The position numbers and the translations under genes were made by a program. The notes below the pieces were generated by a model. The model saw only the letters and a list, made by a program, of their open reading frames with translations, ran no database searches and was not told where the DNA came from. From the NCBI GenBank assembly GCA_947625675.1, contig CANQPH010000004.1, positions 1 to 64,000 on the forward strand: a stretch of DNA of 64,000 bases. Direction: 5' to 3'. Of this stretch, positions 15,813 to 24,591 are shown one piece after another. This DNA comes from an uncultured Acetatifactor sp. (lineage in GTDB: Bacteria > Bacillota > Clostridia > Lachnospirales > Lachnospiraceae). How positions within the stretch are numbered: the stretch's first letter is position 1; every line of letters starts with the position of its first letter.

Positions 15813-17219
15813 TCAGTATGCGTTTTTATTTACAAATCCTGTAAAGAATGTCATGAACATGATTTTAAAGTCAAATCCCAAAGTCCAGTTCTCGATATAG
15901 TAAAGATCGTAATCAATCCGTTTCCGGATGGAGGTGTCCCCCCGGTATCCGCAGACCTGGGCCCAGCCTGTCAGACCCGGCCTTACCTGGTGCTTCACCA
16001 TGTACCTGGGAATCTCTTCCTTGAATTTCTCCACGAAAAGCGGACGCTCCGGTCTCGGGCCCACCAAACTCATGTCGCCCTTGATAATGTTGAACAGCTG
16101 AGGAAGCTCATCCAAACTCAACCGGCGCAGGAACCTTCCGAAAGGGGTCACCCGAGGATCGTCCTTGATGGTCCAGGCCTTGCGCTCTTCCTTGGGAGAC
16201 TGCACTTCCATGGTTCGGAATTTATACATATAGAAGGGCTTGTTGTGAAGCCCGATCCTCTCCTGCTTAAAGATCACCGGCCCCGGACTGGTAATCTTGA
16301 TCATGGCGGCGATCAGCAGCATGATGGGCGAAGTCACCACGATCCCCACCAGGGAACCCACGATGTCTACCGTCCTCTTGACGTTGGCGTTCAAGGTATT
16401 GGTAAGGGGCACGTTCCGGATGTTGATGACGGGAAGCCCCATCAGATCCTCCGTATAAGGATGGGTCGGAATCAGGTTGTTGTAATCCGGAATGAATTTC
16501 GTATGCACTCCGGCCTTCTCGCAGACATGGACGATTTCCTCCAGTCTGTCATAGCAGCTCAGGGGAAGCGTGATGGCGATCTCATCCATCTTGTTCTCTG
16601 GCAGGATATAATTCAGATTACCGATGGAGCCCAGAACCTTCACGCCCTTGTACATGGCGCCGTGGGGAACCTGATCGTCTAGGATTCCGCAGACCACGTA
16701 GCCCCACTGGGGGTTCTCCAGAATGCGGTCGATATATTCCTCGGCGGACCGGGAATAGCCCACCAGGAGAATGTGCCGGAGGTTGTAGCCCTTGCTGCGG
16801 ATGGTCTGAAGACTCTTTCGCAGAACCACCCTGGAACAGCTCATGACGAACACGTTCAAACAGAAAAACAGCACCAGCATCCCCCGGGATACATCGATTT
16901 CCTTCATCACCAGATAAAGGAAAAGAATGAATGCGATGATTCCGATGACGTTGGCCTGGATAATGCCGAATATTTCATGACGATGCCTGGTGGTCCGCTT
17001 GGGCCCATACACATTGCACTTGTAGTACAGAACCAAATACAAGGGCACGATGGCCAGCAGCATCATGAAATAATCCCTGGCGGGAAGCACCCCCATCTGG
17101 GGATCCGGTTCCATGATATAAAATTTTATGAAATATGCCAACCCATAGGTCGCTGCCGTGATGATTCCGTCCACCACCACCTGCAGTCCGTTGAAAACCT
17201 TCTGATTGTCCCTGATCAT
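15813..17219 (-). CDS. Polyprenyl-phosphate sugar phosphotransferase (initiating glycosyltransferase)
   Basis: This enzyme starts a surface polymer by moving a sugar-1-phosphate from UDP-sugar to undecaprenyl phosphate. The N-terminal half has four or five membrane helices and a CoA-binding-like domain (LLVGYSRSAEEYIDRIL). The C-terminal bacterial sugar-transferase domain contains KRTVDIVGSLVG, FKQERIGLHNKPFYMYKFRT, RRLSLDELPQLFNIIKGDMS and VRPGLTGWAQVCG. At 468 residues it matches WbaP/CpsE-like proteins. A strong promoter lies at 17295-17323. The LCP gene follows. Which sugar is used (glucose or galactose) cannot be decided. Confidence 0.95.
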   Translation of the reverse strand: MIRDNQKVFNGLQVVVDGIITAATYGLAYFIKFYIMEPDPQMGVLPARDYFMMLLAIVPLYLVLYYKCNVYGPKRTTRHRHEIFGIIQANVIGIIAFILFLYLVMKEIDVSRGMLVLFFCLNVFVMSCSRVVLRKSLQTIRSKGYNLRHILLVGYSRSAEEYIDRILENPQWGYVVCGILDDQVPHGAMYKGVKVLGSIGNLNYILPENKMDEIAITLPLSCYDRLEEIVHVCEKAGVHTKFIPDYNNLIPTHPYTEDLMGLPVINIRNVPLTNTLNANVKRTVDIVGSLVGIVVTSPIMLLIAAMIKITSPGPVIFKQERIGLHNKPFYMYKFRTMEVQSPKEERKAWTIKDDPRVTPFGRFLRRLSLDELPQLFNIIKGDMSLVGPRPERPLFVEKFKEEIPRYMVKHQVRPGLTGWAQVCGYRGDTSIRKRIDYDLYYIENWTLGFDFKIMFMTFFTGFVNKNAY

Positions 17220-17294
17220 GTCATCACCCGGTTACCTTAAGAATCTGCTCCAAAACCGCATAAATCTCCAACATGCTCCCGAATTACTAACTGT

Positions 17295-17323
17295 ATTTTA
17301 CAATAATCTCCTTCTTCGGGCAA
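17295..17323 (-). promoter_or_regulatory. Promoter of the initiating sugar transferase-LCP unit
   Basis: On the minus strand TTGCCC (17318-17323), a 17-bp spacer and TAAAAT (17295-17300). The transcript start would be about 70 nt before the ATG. Confidence 0.65.
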
Positions 17324-17371
17324 CTTAAGATTTTATGAAGCGTTTTCTTAATAAAGTCTTAAAAATTTGTT

Positions 17372-18364
17372 CTATCCTTTTGTAAGCAGTCTCAGGGTGT
17401 TCAAGTAGAGCTGGCCTTGAATTTTCAGGTAATTTCCCAAGTGCTTCCAGCGAAACGGCACCTTGGCAGCCCGTCCTTCTTCGGAAAAAATGCGCTTACA
17501 CCCTTTCCAAAGTCCCTTCAGGTATAATATGCCCATTCTTTTCCCAGAAAAAAAGCAGGCCTTGATGGCAAATCCTGTCAATAAAAAAGGCAAATTGATC
17601 AAACACTGCAAGAACGGCATATTTTTACCGATGACGTAGACGCTGTTGGCGGAGGCCAGCTTCGTCTTAAACTCATTATAGCGGGAACCGGAAGAAGCCG
17701 AGCCGTAGTGGATCACCTCGGCCCGGGGTTCGTAGGCGTTTTCATAGCCGTGGATCCGGGCGCGGTAGCCGATGTCCAGATCCTCCAGGTAGGCAAAATG
17801 GGCCTCGTCAAAAAGCCCGATCTCGTCGAACACGCTGCGTCGGTAAATGGCGGCTCCCCCGCAGGCGGAAAATACCTTTTCCGGCCGGTCAAAATCCGCC
17901 GCCGGTCGGCCCTTTCCCCGAGCGTAGGCCCAGCCCAGCACGCAATACCGGTCCCCCGCCCCGTCCAGAAGCTCCGGGCGGTCCCACTGAAGCATCCGGG
18001 CGCTGACCGAAAACAGCTTCGGATCCCGGCGAATGGCCTCATACAAGGCCTTGACGAAGCCCTGCCGGACCTTGGTGTCATTGTTCAACAGGATCACGTA
18101 AGGGGCCCGGGTCATCTTGATGCCCTCGTTCACGGCATGGGAAAAACCCGTGTTTTCTTCCAGAAAGAGCTTCCGCACATCGGGCCAAAGCTCCGTCAGC
18201 ATCCATCTGATCCCTTGTTCCCGGGAACCGTTGTCCACCACGATAATCTCCAGGGAAGGCGTGGCAGGATCCGCCGCCTCCCTGTCCAGGGACATCAGAC
18301 ACTCCTGCAAGTATTCTTTTCCATTGTAATTGGGAATCACAACCGCAATTTCTTTTTCCATCAT
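17372..18364 (-). CDS. GT2 glycosyltransferase (WcaA/rhamnosyltransferase-like)
   Basis: A 330-residue GT2 enzyme. It starts EIAVVIPNYNGKEYLQECL, has the nucleotide-binding LLNNDTKV near residue 96 and the acceptor motif FAYLEDLDIGYRARIHG. These place it with the rhamnosyl or N-acetylglucosaminyl transferases of O-antigen-type clusters. Its ATG overlaps the TGA of the preceding GT2 gene as ATGA, indicating translational coupling. The C-terminal 60 residues are basic and amphipathic, fitting membrane association. Donor and acceptor unknown. Confidence 0.92.
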   Translation of the reverse strand: MMEKEIAVVIPNYNGKEYLQECLMSLDREAADPATPSLEIIVVDNGSREQGIRWMLTELWPDVRKLFLEENTGFSHAVNEGIKMTRAPYVILLNNDTKVRQGFVKALYEAIRRDPKLFSVSARMLQWDRPELLDGAGDRYCVLGWAYARGKGRPAADFDRPEKVFSACGGAAIYRRSVFDEIGLFDEAHFAYLEDLDIGYRARIHGYENAYEPRAEVIHYGSASSGSRYNEFKTKLASANSVYVIGKNMPFLQCLINLPFLLTGFAIKACFFSGKRMGILYLKGLWKGCKRIFSEEGRAAKVPFRWKHLGNYLKIQGQLYLNTLRLLTKG

Positions 18365-20001
18365 TTCTCTTTACTCTGTTTTTCTTTTTCCTTCCAGAAA
18401 AGCTGGCGGTCCGGGTCATAGAGCAACCTGTACCCCGCCTGGCGAAAAGCCTTGGAAAGGGCCAGGCTCAGGGCCTTGTAGTCCGTCCCTTCCGGCAGGG
18501 CGGAAGCGTCAAAGACCGCCTTACCGGGCAGTTCCCGGTAAGGCACCCCCGTCACTTCCCGGAAAAGCTCCCTGCATTCCCGCCGCACTTCCAGGTTCCG
18601 GATATCCAGGGCGGCGGCGTCCTGCTGCAGCGCCGCACGGTGCATGTAACCGCTGTATCCGGGGGGCAGCGTCCCATAGAGGAGTTCTCCTTCCTCCGTC
18701 ATGGGGCCGCCGATCATGGAGCCTGGCCGCAAAGGACTTCCGGTTATGCGGTTTTCCTGCGAACGGTTTCCAGCCGACTCATTTTCCGGCAAAGAGTTTC
18801 CGGCCAACCGCTTTCTCAGGGAAGGCTTGCCGGACAAGACTTTGCCTCCCACGGCCGCCAGATCCTTTCGGGCGTCCAGAGGGCCTTTCCCGTAGGAAAC
18901 CCGGTAAAAGCCCTTGTGCTCCATGCCATCCACCCTGGCGGGGATTCCCCTTTCCCGCAGGAAATCCTGAACGGCCCGCCGACCCGCCTCGTAGGCGTAT
19001 TCCTTGCTGCCGGGGTTCTCGGCCGTGGACAGTCTGTGGCATCTCCAATGATAAAGCACCCTGGGGACATGACAGATCCTCCCTTCCGCCACAGGAGAAA
19101 GTTCCGCTTCCCCTGGCAGCCCCAGGATTTCCCCCGCAGCCCGCAGGACCAGATCATAGTCCTGGGCCCCGTCGTAGGCCTCCCGCAGCCCCAGCCTTTG
19201 GATCAGCTCCCTTTCCAGAACCAGAAAATGACAGATATAATTATTGGTAAGAAGCAGATCCAGGTTGAAATCCATCTTCCAGTGGGGCTCGTAATATTCT
19301 GTGCGGTCCCCGTTGCACTTATCCTCGTCGGAATAAAGCATTCGCACTGCTCCGCCCTTTTCAACAGCGGCAGCCATTTCATAGAGGGCGTCCTCCGTCA
19401 GCACATCGTCATGATCCAGGAGCCCCACGTAATCCCCGGAGGCCCAGGCCAGCCCGCAATTCGTGTTCCGGGAAATGCCCCCGTTTTCCTCCAGGGACAG
19501 ATAAAGGATGCGCCCATCCTTCCAGGGGCCCGGAGCCGCTTCCAGCGGTTTCGGCATCCCCGCTTCCGCCAGCCCAGCCGCTCCTTCTTCCGGCACTTTC
19601 GACATCCGCTCCTCAGTCGGCTCGGGTAACCTTTCTTCCGGCAGTTCCGATATCCGTTCCCCCGCCAGCTCCTGCAGGATATCCTTCACACCCTCATCCT
19701 CCGTGGCATCCGCCAGAATCAGCTCCCAATGAGGATAACTCTGATTTTCCAGGGAGTGCAGCAGGTCTTCCAGATAGACCCTTGGCGTCTTGTAAAGGGG
19801 CACCACGATGCTGAAACGCAGATTTTGCTTCAAGGACCATTCCCTTTGGGCCTCCCACCGCTCCCGGCTCACCGGTTCAAAACGGTACGCCTCTTTATTT
19901 TGCTCCATCCGCTCCCTGGCGGCATAATATGTTTTGACCAGCCCGTTTCTCTTCAAATAAGACCAGGCCTTGCCGATGTTCGCTTTGCTGAAGCTCCCCA
20001 T
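18361..20001 (-). CDS. GT2 glycosyltransferase with two degenerate repeat insertions
   Basis: The GT2 domain starts NLRFSIVVPLYKTPRVYLED, has the donor site VGLLDHDDVLTEDALYEM and ends with GAQDYDLVLRAAGE and VLYHWRCHRLSTAENP. It is most like the first domain of the large GT2 protein at 24581-26542. Two Glu/Pro- and Asn/Ser-rich inserts interrupt it: about residues 111-159 (ELPEERLPEPTEERMSKVPE) and 387-428 (LRKRLAGNSLPENESAGNRS). These look like expanded short repeats rather than domains. I start at 20001 because upstream open frame crosses the pgcA terminator. Its end overlaps the next GT2 start by 4 nt. Confidence 0.9.
   Translation of the reverse strand: MGSFSKANIGKAWSYLKRNGLVKTYYAARERMEQNKEAYRFEPVSRERWEAQREWSLKQNLRFSIVVPLYKTPRVYLEDLLHSLENQSYPHWELILADATEDEGVKDILQELAGERISELPEERLPEPTEERMSKVPEEGAAGLAEAGMPKPLEAAPGPWKDGRILYLSLEENGGISRNTNCGLAWASGDYVGLLDHDDVLTEDALYEMAAAVEKGGAVRMLYSDEDKCNGDRTEYYEPHWKMDFNLDLLLTNNYICHFLVLERELIQRLGLREAYDGAQDYDLVLRAAGEILGLPGEAELSPVAEGRICHVPRVLYHWRCHRLSTAENPGSKEYAYEAGRRAVQDFLRERGIPARVDGMEHKGFYRVSYGKGPLDARKDLAAVGGKVLSGKPSLRKRLAGNSLPENESAGNRSQENRITGSPLRPGSMIGGPMTEEGELLYGTLPPGYSGYMHRAALQQDAAALDIRNLEVRRECRELFREVTGVPYRELPGKAVFDASALPEGTDYKALSLALSKAFRQAGYRLLYDPDRQLFWKEKEKQSKEK
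18718..18843 (-). repeat. In-frame degenerate repeat insert (second) in the GT2 gene
   Basis: Short TTTCCGGC-like blocks recur about every 24-30 bp and encode GNSLPENESAGNRSQENR-type sequence. The insert lies outside conserved GT2 motifs. Confidence 0.55.
19525..19671 (-). repeat. In-frame degenerate repeat insert (first) in the GT2 gene
   Basis: The DNA encodes repeated (S/P)ELPEER, TEERMSKVPEE and AGMPKPLE blocks between two conserved GT2 strands. Related GT2 domains have no such insert here. Confidence 0.6.
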
Positions 20002-20038
20002 GCCCTTACCTTTCTTTTTCCAATCCGGCCGCAGATAG

Positions 20039-20083
20039 AAAAAACTGCTGCGGAACGGCCTTTCGGCCTCCATCCCGCAGCAG
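20039..20083 (-). terminator. Rho-independent terminator of pgcA
   Basis: On the minus strand CTGCTGCGG pairs with CCGCAGCAG (outer 9 bp) with an inner GGCC/GGCC stem, followed directly by TTTTTT (20039-20044). It lies 16 bp after the phosphoglucomutase stop. Confidence 0.9.
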
Positions 20084-20098
20084 CCCCTGTCAACTCTT

Positions 20099-21820
20099 TT
20101 ACAATACGGCCTTTACCGCCTCGGTGAGCTCCTGCACTTTGGCCTGGGCGTCCTCCAGGCTCGTGCCCTTCACGCCCATATAGAACTTGATCTTGGGCTC
20201 CGTGCCGGAAGGACGGGCGCAGCACCAGGCGTCCTCGGGCAATTCAAAATACAGCACGTTGGACTTGGGCAGGCCCGTGACGGTCTCCTCCCCGGTCTCC
20301 ATGTCCACGCAGCGGTTCAGCTGATAATCCCGGAACCTCAGCACCTTCGCATCTCCGAAAGCCTTGGGCGGATTCTTGCGCAGCTTCTCCATGATCTCGG
20401 CGATCTGCTTGGAACCGTCGATTCCCTTCAGTGTGATGGTGTACTGGGTCTCCTTGTAGTAACCATATTTTTCATACATATCCAACATCATGTCCCACAG
20501 GGTCTTGCCGTGCTTCTTGCAGTAAGCGGCCACCTCGCACAGACACATCACGGCCACGCAGGCGTCCTTGTCCCTGGCGTGGGTTCCCGCCAGACAGCCG
20601 TAACTTTCCTCCAGGCCGAACACGTAATGGTTGGAGCCCGTCTGTTCAAAGCGCTTGATCTGTTCGCCGATGAACTTGAAGCCGGTCAACACCTCGATCT
20701 TCTTCACCCCGTAAGCCTGGGTGATGGGAGTGGTCATGTTGGTGGTCACGATGGTGGTCACCAGGGCCGGGTTCTCCGGCATGGTGCCCGTGGCCGTCCT
20801 CTCCCTCAAAATATATTCCGCAATCAGCATGCCGGACATGTTGCCGGTGAAGGATACGTATTCTCCGGTCTTCGCATCCTTGCAGTACACGCCCAGACGG
20901 TCCGCATCCGGATCCGTGGCCAGGACGATGTCCGCATCCTTTTCCTTCGCCAGGCGCAGAGCATAGGTGAAAGCCTTGGGATCCTCGGGATTCGGATATT
21001 CCAGAGTGGTGAAGTTGGGATCCGGGTTCTCCTGCTCCGGCACCACGTATACATGCTTGAAGCCCAACTCGGAGAGCACCCTCCGCACGGGCAGGTTGCC
21101 GGTGCCGCACAGCGGGGTGTACACGATCTTGATATCCTCCGCCATCTCCTTGATCACGTCGGGATGGATGATCTGCTTCTTCAGCTCCACCATGTAAGCG
21201 TCATCGATCTCCTTGCCGATGACCTGGTATAGGCCCGCAGCGATGGCCGCTTCCTTGTCCATGGTCTTCACGGTATGATAATCCTTGATGGCCTGCACTT
21301 CGTCTATGATCTCTTTGTCCTTGGGAGCGGTCACCTGGGCGCCGTCCTCCCAATACACCTTGTAGCCGTTGTACTCCGGCGGGTTATGGCTGGCCGTCAC
21401 CACGATGCCTGCGGTACAGCCTAAGGTGCGCAGGGCGAAGGAAAGCTCCGGGGTGGGGCGGAGGGACTCAAAGACGTAAGCCTTGATGCCGTTAGCCGCC
21501 AAGCACAGGCCCGCCACGTCTGCGAATTCGGGGGACATCCTCCTGGAATCATAGGCGATGGCCACGCCCTTCGCCTGGGTTCCCTGCTTCAAAATGAAGT
21601 TCGCCAGGCCCTGGGTGGCCTTGCGGACGGTGTAGACGTTCATGCGGTTGATCCCGGCCCCGATGATTCCTCTCAAACCTCCGGTTCCGAACTCCAGCTC
21701 CTTATAAAAACGCTCCTCGATCTCCTTTTCATTGTCCCGGATGGCAAGCAGCTCATCCTTGGTGGCCTGGTCGAAATAATCATCCTCCAGCCAGAATTTG
21801 TAATCCTCCATATAGCTCAT
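20099..21820 (-). CDS. pgcA: Phosphoglucomutase/phosphomannomutase family enzyme
   Basis: This interconverts hexose-6-phosphate and hexose-1-phosphate, supplying glucose-1-phosphate for RfbA and for UDP-glucose. Signature sites: GTGGLRGIIGAGINRMN, the phosphoserine loop VVTASHNPPEYNGYKV, the metal site ATDPDADRLGVY, the sugar-specificity loop GLEESYGCL and the phosphate-binding CARPSGTEPKIKFY. At 573 residues it matches the long B. subtilis PgcA type. GGAGG lies 8 nt before the ATG at 21820, the second in-frame start. It has its own extended -10 promoter and a strong terminator, so it is monocistronic. Confidence 0.96.
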   Translation of the reverse strand: MSYMEDYKFWLEDDYFDQATKDELLAIRDNEKEIEERFYKELEFGTGGLRGIIGAGINRMNVYTVRKATQGLANFILKQGTQAKGVAIAYDSRRMSPEFADVAGLCLAANGIKAYVFESLRPTPELSFALRTLGCTAGIVVTASHNPPEYNGYKVYWEDGAQVTAPKDKEIIDEVQAIKDYHTVKTMDKEAAIAAGLYQVIGKEIDDAYMVELKKQIIHPDVIKEMAEDIKIVYTPLCGTGNLPVRRVLSELGFKHVYVVPEQENPDPNFTTLEYPNPEDPKAFTYALRLAKEKDADIVLATDPDADRLGVYCKDAKTGEYVSFTGNMSGMLIAEYILRERTATGTMPENPALVTTIVTTNMTTPITQAYGVKKIEVLTGFKFIGEQIKRFEQTGSNHYVFGLEESYGCLAGTHARDKDACVAVMCLCEVAAYCKKHGKTLWDMMLDMYEKYGYYKETQYTITLKGIDGSKQIAEIMEKLRKNPPKAFGDAKVLRFRDYQLNRCVDMETGEETVTGLPKSNVLYFELPEDAWCCARPSGTEPKIKFYMGVKGTSLEDAQAKVQELTEAVKAVL

Positions 21821-21900
21821 GGCAGCAACCTCCTTTTTTATCATCTCTTATGCAGGATATCCGCCTTGTCTCTCTCAGCGGATTTTTTGTCACTTTCAAT

Positions 21901-21929
21901 ATTGTATCACATTATTTTCCATCTGAAAA
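21901..21929 (-). promoter_or_regulatory. Extended -10 promoter of pgcA
   Basis: On the minus strand TTTTCA (21924-21929), a 17-bp spacer and TACAAT (21901-21906) preceded by TGA, giving a TGN extended -10. A 6-bp stem (ATCCGC/GCGGAT) lies in the leader. Confidence 0.55.
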
Positions 21930-21951
21930 GAGTTTTCTGACCTTCCGATGC

Positions 21952-22998
21952 TCAGTAGTACCGGTAGATCTCCTCCTCCGTGATCTTTTTCGCCAACGCC
22001 CGCATGTCCGCAATCACGGACTCCCAATTTTCCAGGGTCACCCGGTTGTCATTCCGGATCATGGCCTCCAACATTTCCTGGTTCACCTCCGGGCTGTAAT
22101 GAATCATGTCCATGTAGAGATCCGGATTGCAGACAGTGTCCGCTTCGTTTTGGAAGTAGTAAATTTCCACGTTCGGCAGCTGCAGCAGGGCGGGCAGCGT
22201 CCGCTCCAGCATGTAGAAATTCTGTTCCAACATGCCGTTGACATAGGCGCAGTCCCACCACATCATGGAATAGGGCGGGAACAGAATTCGGTACATCGTC
22301 CCTTCATGTTCACGGATTTCCTCACACAGCAAGGCAAGGTTCTGCTCCACCAGGCCCTTTATCTCCGAGAAATCCTGGGGCGGCAAAATCTCCTTCGGCT
22401 TCTCATAAGCCCGCATGGCATTGTCGGCGCTGAAATTCTTGTCCCGGGACCAATCGTAAGCATGTCCCCCGGTATTGATGCCCTGCAGTGCATAGCCGAA
22501 CATCTGAGGCACTTTTTCCAGCAGTATTTCCTTGTTGAACACATACGGGAAATCATCCAGCACCGTGGCGGTATGCAGATACCTGGGGATCTCTTCCCCA
22601 TACAGAGTGGACTCCGTGGAGGAACTCAGGGCAAAAAGATCCAGGCACCAGAACACATTGGTCAAATCCCGCTTTTCCCTGACCATATCCAAATAATATA
22701 AAAGATCCGCCAGAGAACCAGAAGCCCGGATCACCTTCAGCGTCCTGCAGCCATAAGCGCTATCCAGAAACTCGCTGTCAAAATTTTCCGCCACGGAAGA
22801 ACCCACCAGCACGCTGTCATATTCCAAATTTCGGATACTTCCCGGCATCTGGTTGTCCCTGTCGTACAGCACCGTCTCCATTCCTCCCAGGGGACCGTGA
22901 TACTGATAAAAAGGGTCAAAAAGCCACACCAGGAGGATGACTCCCAGCATTTCCAGCCCTATGAACAGAAACAACAGCTTCAAACTCTTTTTTTCCAT
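21952..22998 (-). CDS. SGNH/DltD-like membrane-anchored protein, partner of the MBOAT acyltransferase
   Basis: A 348-residue protein with one N-terminal membrane helix (LLFLFIGLEMLGVILLVWLF) and an extracellular SGNH-like domain. The nucleophile block is YDSVLVGSSVAENF, and the late Asp-His block is YMDMIHYSPEV. Proteins of this kind (DltD, AlgJ/AlgX types) work with an MBOAT to move acyl groups onto surface polymers. It follows the MBOAT gene by 78 bp. The GAGGATAAAATGGAAA ribosome-site-plus-start segment is duplicated 20 bp upstream. It is the last gene of the rfb-exporter operon. Confidence 0.85.
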   Translation of the reverse strand: MEKKSLKLLFLFIGLEMLGVILLVWLFDPFYQYHGPLGGMETVLYDRDNQMPGSIRNLEYDSVLVGSSVAENFDSEFLDSAYGCRTLKVIRASGSLADLLYYLDMVREKRDLTNVFWCLDLFALSSSTESTLYGEEIPRYLHTATVLDDFPYVFNKEILLEKVPQMFGYALQGINTGGHAYDWSRDKNFSADNAMRAYEKPKEILPPQDFSEIKGLVEQNLALLCEEIREHEGTMYRILFPPYSMMWWDCAYVNGMLEQNFYMLERTLPALLQLPNVEIYYFQNEADTVCNPDLYMDMIHYSPEVNQEMLEAMIRNDNRVTLENWESVIADMRALAKKITEEEIYRYY

Positions 22999-23076
22999 TT
23001 TATCCTCTGTATTTCCATTTTATCCTTTGTTCCAGAGCGTTCATGCGACAGGGCAAAGATGAGTCTTTGCCGCCCC

Positions 23077-24591
23077 TCAGAAATTGAAATACAAAAAGGT
23101 GCTCACCTGGGACAAGGAAACCAGGGACCAGACAAACAAAGTGGCCAAAAGCAATATGCCGACAGGTTTCTGCCCCTTCTTTTCCAGCCATTCCTCCGCC
23201 CTTTTCCCGCTGACCAGGCGAATGCTGATCCCCAAAAGCAGCGCCGTGCAGATTACGAAAAACGCATTCAGCGCCTGGGGGAATTTCCATTCCAGAAGCT
23301 TTCGCAGCGCATAGGTCTCCGGAATCTGGAGCACGTTGCACATCCCCAGAAGCATTCCGTTCATTCCTCCCGCAAACAGCTTCCGCCAGAGCAAAAAAGC
23401 GCTCTCCAGGGAATCGCTCCGAAAAATGGAAAAGGACAGCGTGACAAACAGCCCCGTCACAATGCGGTTCGCCCAATCCTTTTTGAAGCGGAGCCTGGGA
23501 AAAAGAGTCTCCCAGATGCAGGCGAGCCCGTGCATCAGTCCCCAGACGATGAAGGTCCAGTCAGCCCCGTGCCAGATTCCGCTGGCCAGGAACACCAGGA
23601 ACAGATTCAGGCATTGTCTGCCCTTTCCCTTCCGGTTCCCTCCCAAGGGAATATAAATATAGGCGGACAGAAATCTGGACAAAGTGAGATGCCACCTGCG
23701 CCAGAAATCCTTCACGCTGACGGCCATCAGAGGCGAGCGGAAATTTTCCGGCAGTTCAAAGCCGAACAGACGCCCCAAACCTCTGGCCATGTCGCTGTAT
23801 CCGCTGAAATCAAAGTACAATTCAAGCATGTAGCAGACAATGGTGAGCCAGGCGGAAGGACAGTCCAAATATGCGATATTGTCAAATTCCGCATTCACCA
23901 GGATGCCCAGCACGTCCGCCAAAAGCACCTTTTTGGCCAGGCCAAGAATGAACAGAGACACCCCTCGGTAAAACAGATCTGCCCTGGGTCTGCGCACCAG
24001 ACGCCCCTGAAGCTGAGGGATAAACTCGTCATGCAGCACGATGGGCCCTGCCACCAGTTGCGGGAAAAAGGTGATAAAGCAGCCGTAATCCAGGAAGGCG
24101 TACCGGGGCGCTTTTCCCCGATATCGTTCCACCAGGAAGGAAATCTGCTGAAAGGTAAAAAAACTGATTCCCAGGGGCAATGCGATCTCTTCGATCTGAA
24201 TCTGCGTATGTAGAAGCCAATTACAATTCTCGATAAAAAAGTTGAAATATTTAAAATAAAACAACAGGCCCAGATTGCCGGACAATCCGAGGATCAGCAG
24301 GAATCTGCGGTTCCGCAATGACCTCCCTCCGGACGCCTGCGGCGTCTGCGCCCCCATTTCCGAAGGCGTCTTCCCCAACAGGGCGAACCCTTCGCTGACA
24401 CAATAGTTCCACAGCAGACTGACCACCAGGATCCATAGATAAGAAACATTATAATACCCATAAAAGAACAGGGAGCACCCTATCAAAAAGACCTTCCCGT
24501 AGGCAGGATTCTCCAGCCTCTGCAGGAGGTACCAGCCCGTCAGGACGAAGGGTAAAAATATGGTGATAAAGATAACCGAATTAAATAACAT
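23077..24591 (-). CDS. MBOAT-family O-acyltransferase (AlgI/DltB-like)
   Basis: A polytopic membrane acyltransferase that passes acetyl or similar groups across the membrane to a surface glycan. About 11 helices are visible. The MBOAT core has FRSPLMAVSVKDFWRRWH, LSRFLSAYIYIPLGGNRKG and the catalytic histidine in LASGIWHGADWTFIVWG. At 504 residues it fits the PatA/AlgI group. Its start overlaps the end of the upstream GT2 gene by 11 nt. The next gene encodes the expected SGNH partner. Target glycan inferred from context to be the ABC-exported polymer. Confidence 0.95.
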   Translation of the reverse strand: MLFNSVIFITIFLPFVLTGWYLLQRLENPAYGKVFLIGCSLFFYGYYNVSYLWILVVSLLWNYCVSEGFALLGKTPSEMGAQTPQASGGRSLRNRRFLLILGLSGNLGLLFYFKYFNFFIENCNWLLHTQIQIEEIALPLGISFFTFQQISFLVERYRGKAPRYAFLDYGCFITFFPQLVAGPIVLHDEFIPQLQGRLVRRPRADLFYRGVSLFILGLAKKVLLADVLGILVNAEFDNIAYLDCPSAWLTIVCYMLELYFDFSGYSDMARGLGRLFGFELPENFRSPLMAVSVKDFWRRWHLTLSRFLSAYIYIPLGGNRKGKGRQCLNLFLVFLASGIWHGADWTFIVWGLMHGLACIWETLFPRLRFKKDWANRIVTGLFVTLSFSIFRSDSLESAFLLWRKLFAGGMNGMLLGMCNVLQIPETYALRKLLEWKFPQALNAFFVICTALLLGISIRLVSGKRAEEWLEKKGQKPVGILLLATLFVWSLVSLSQVSTFLYFNF

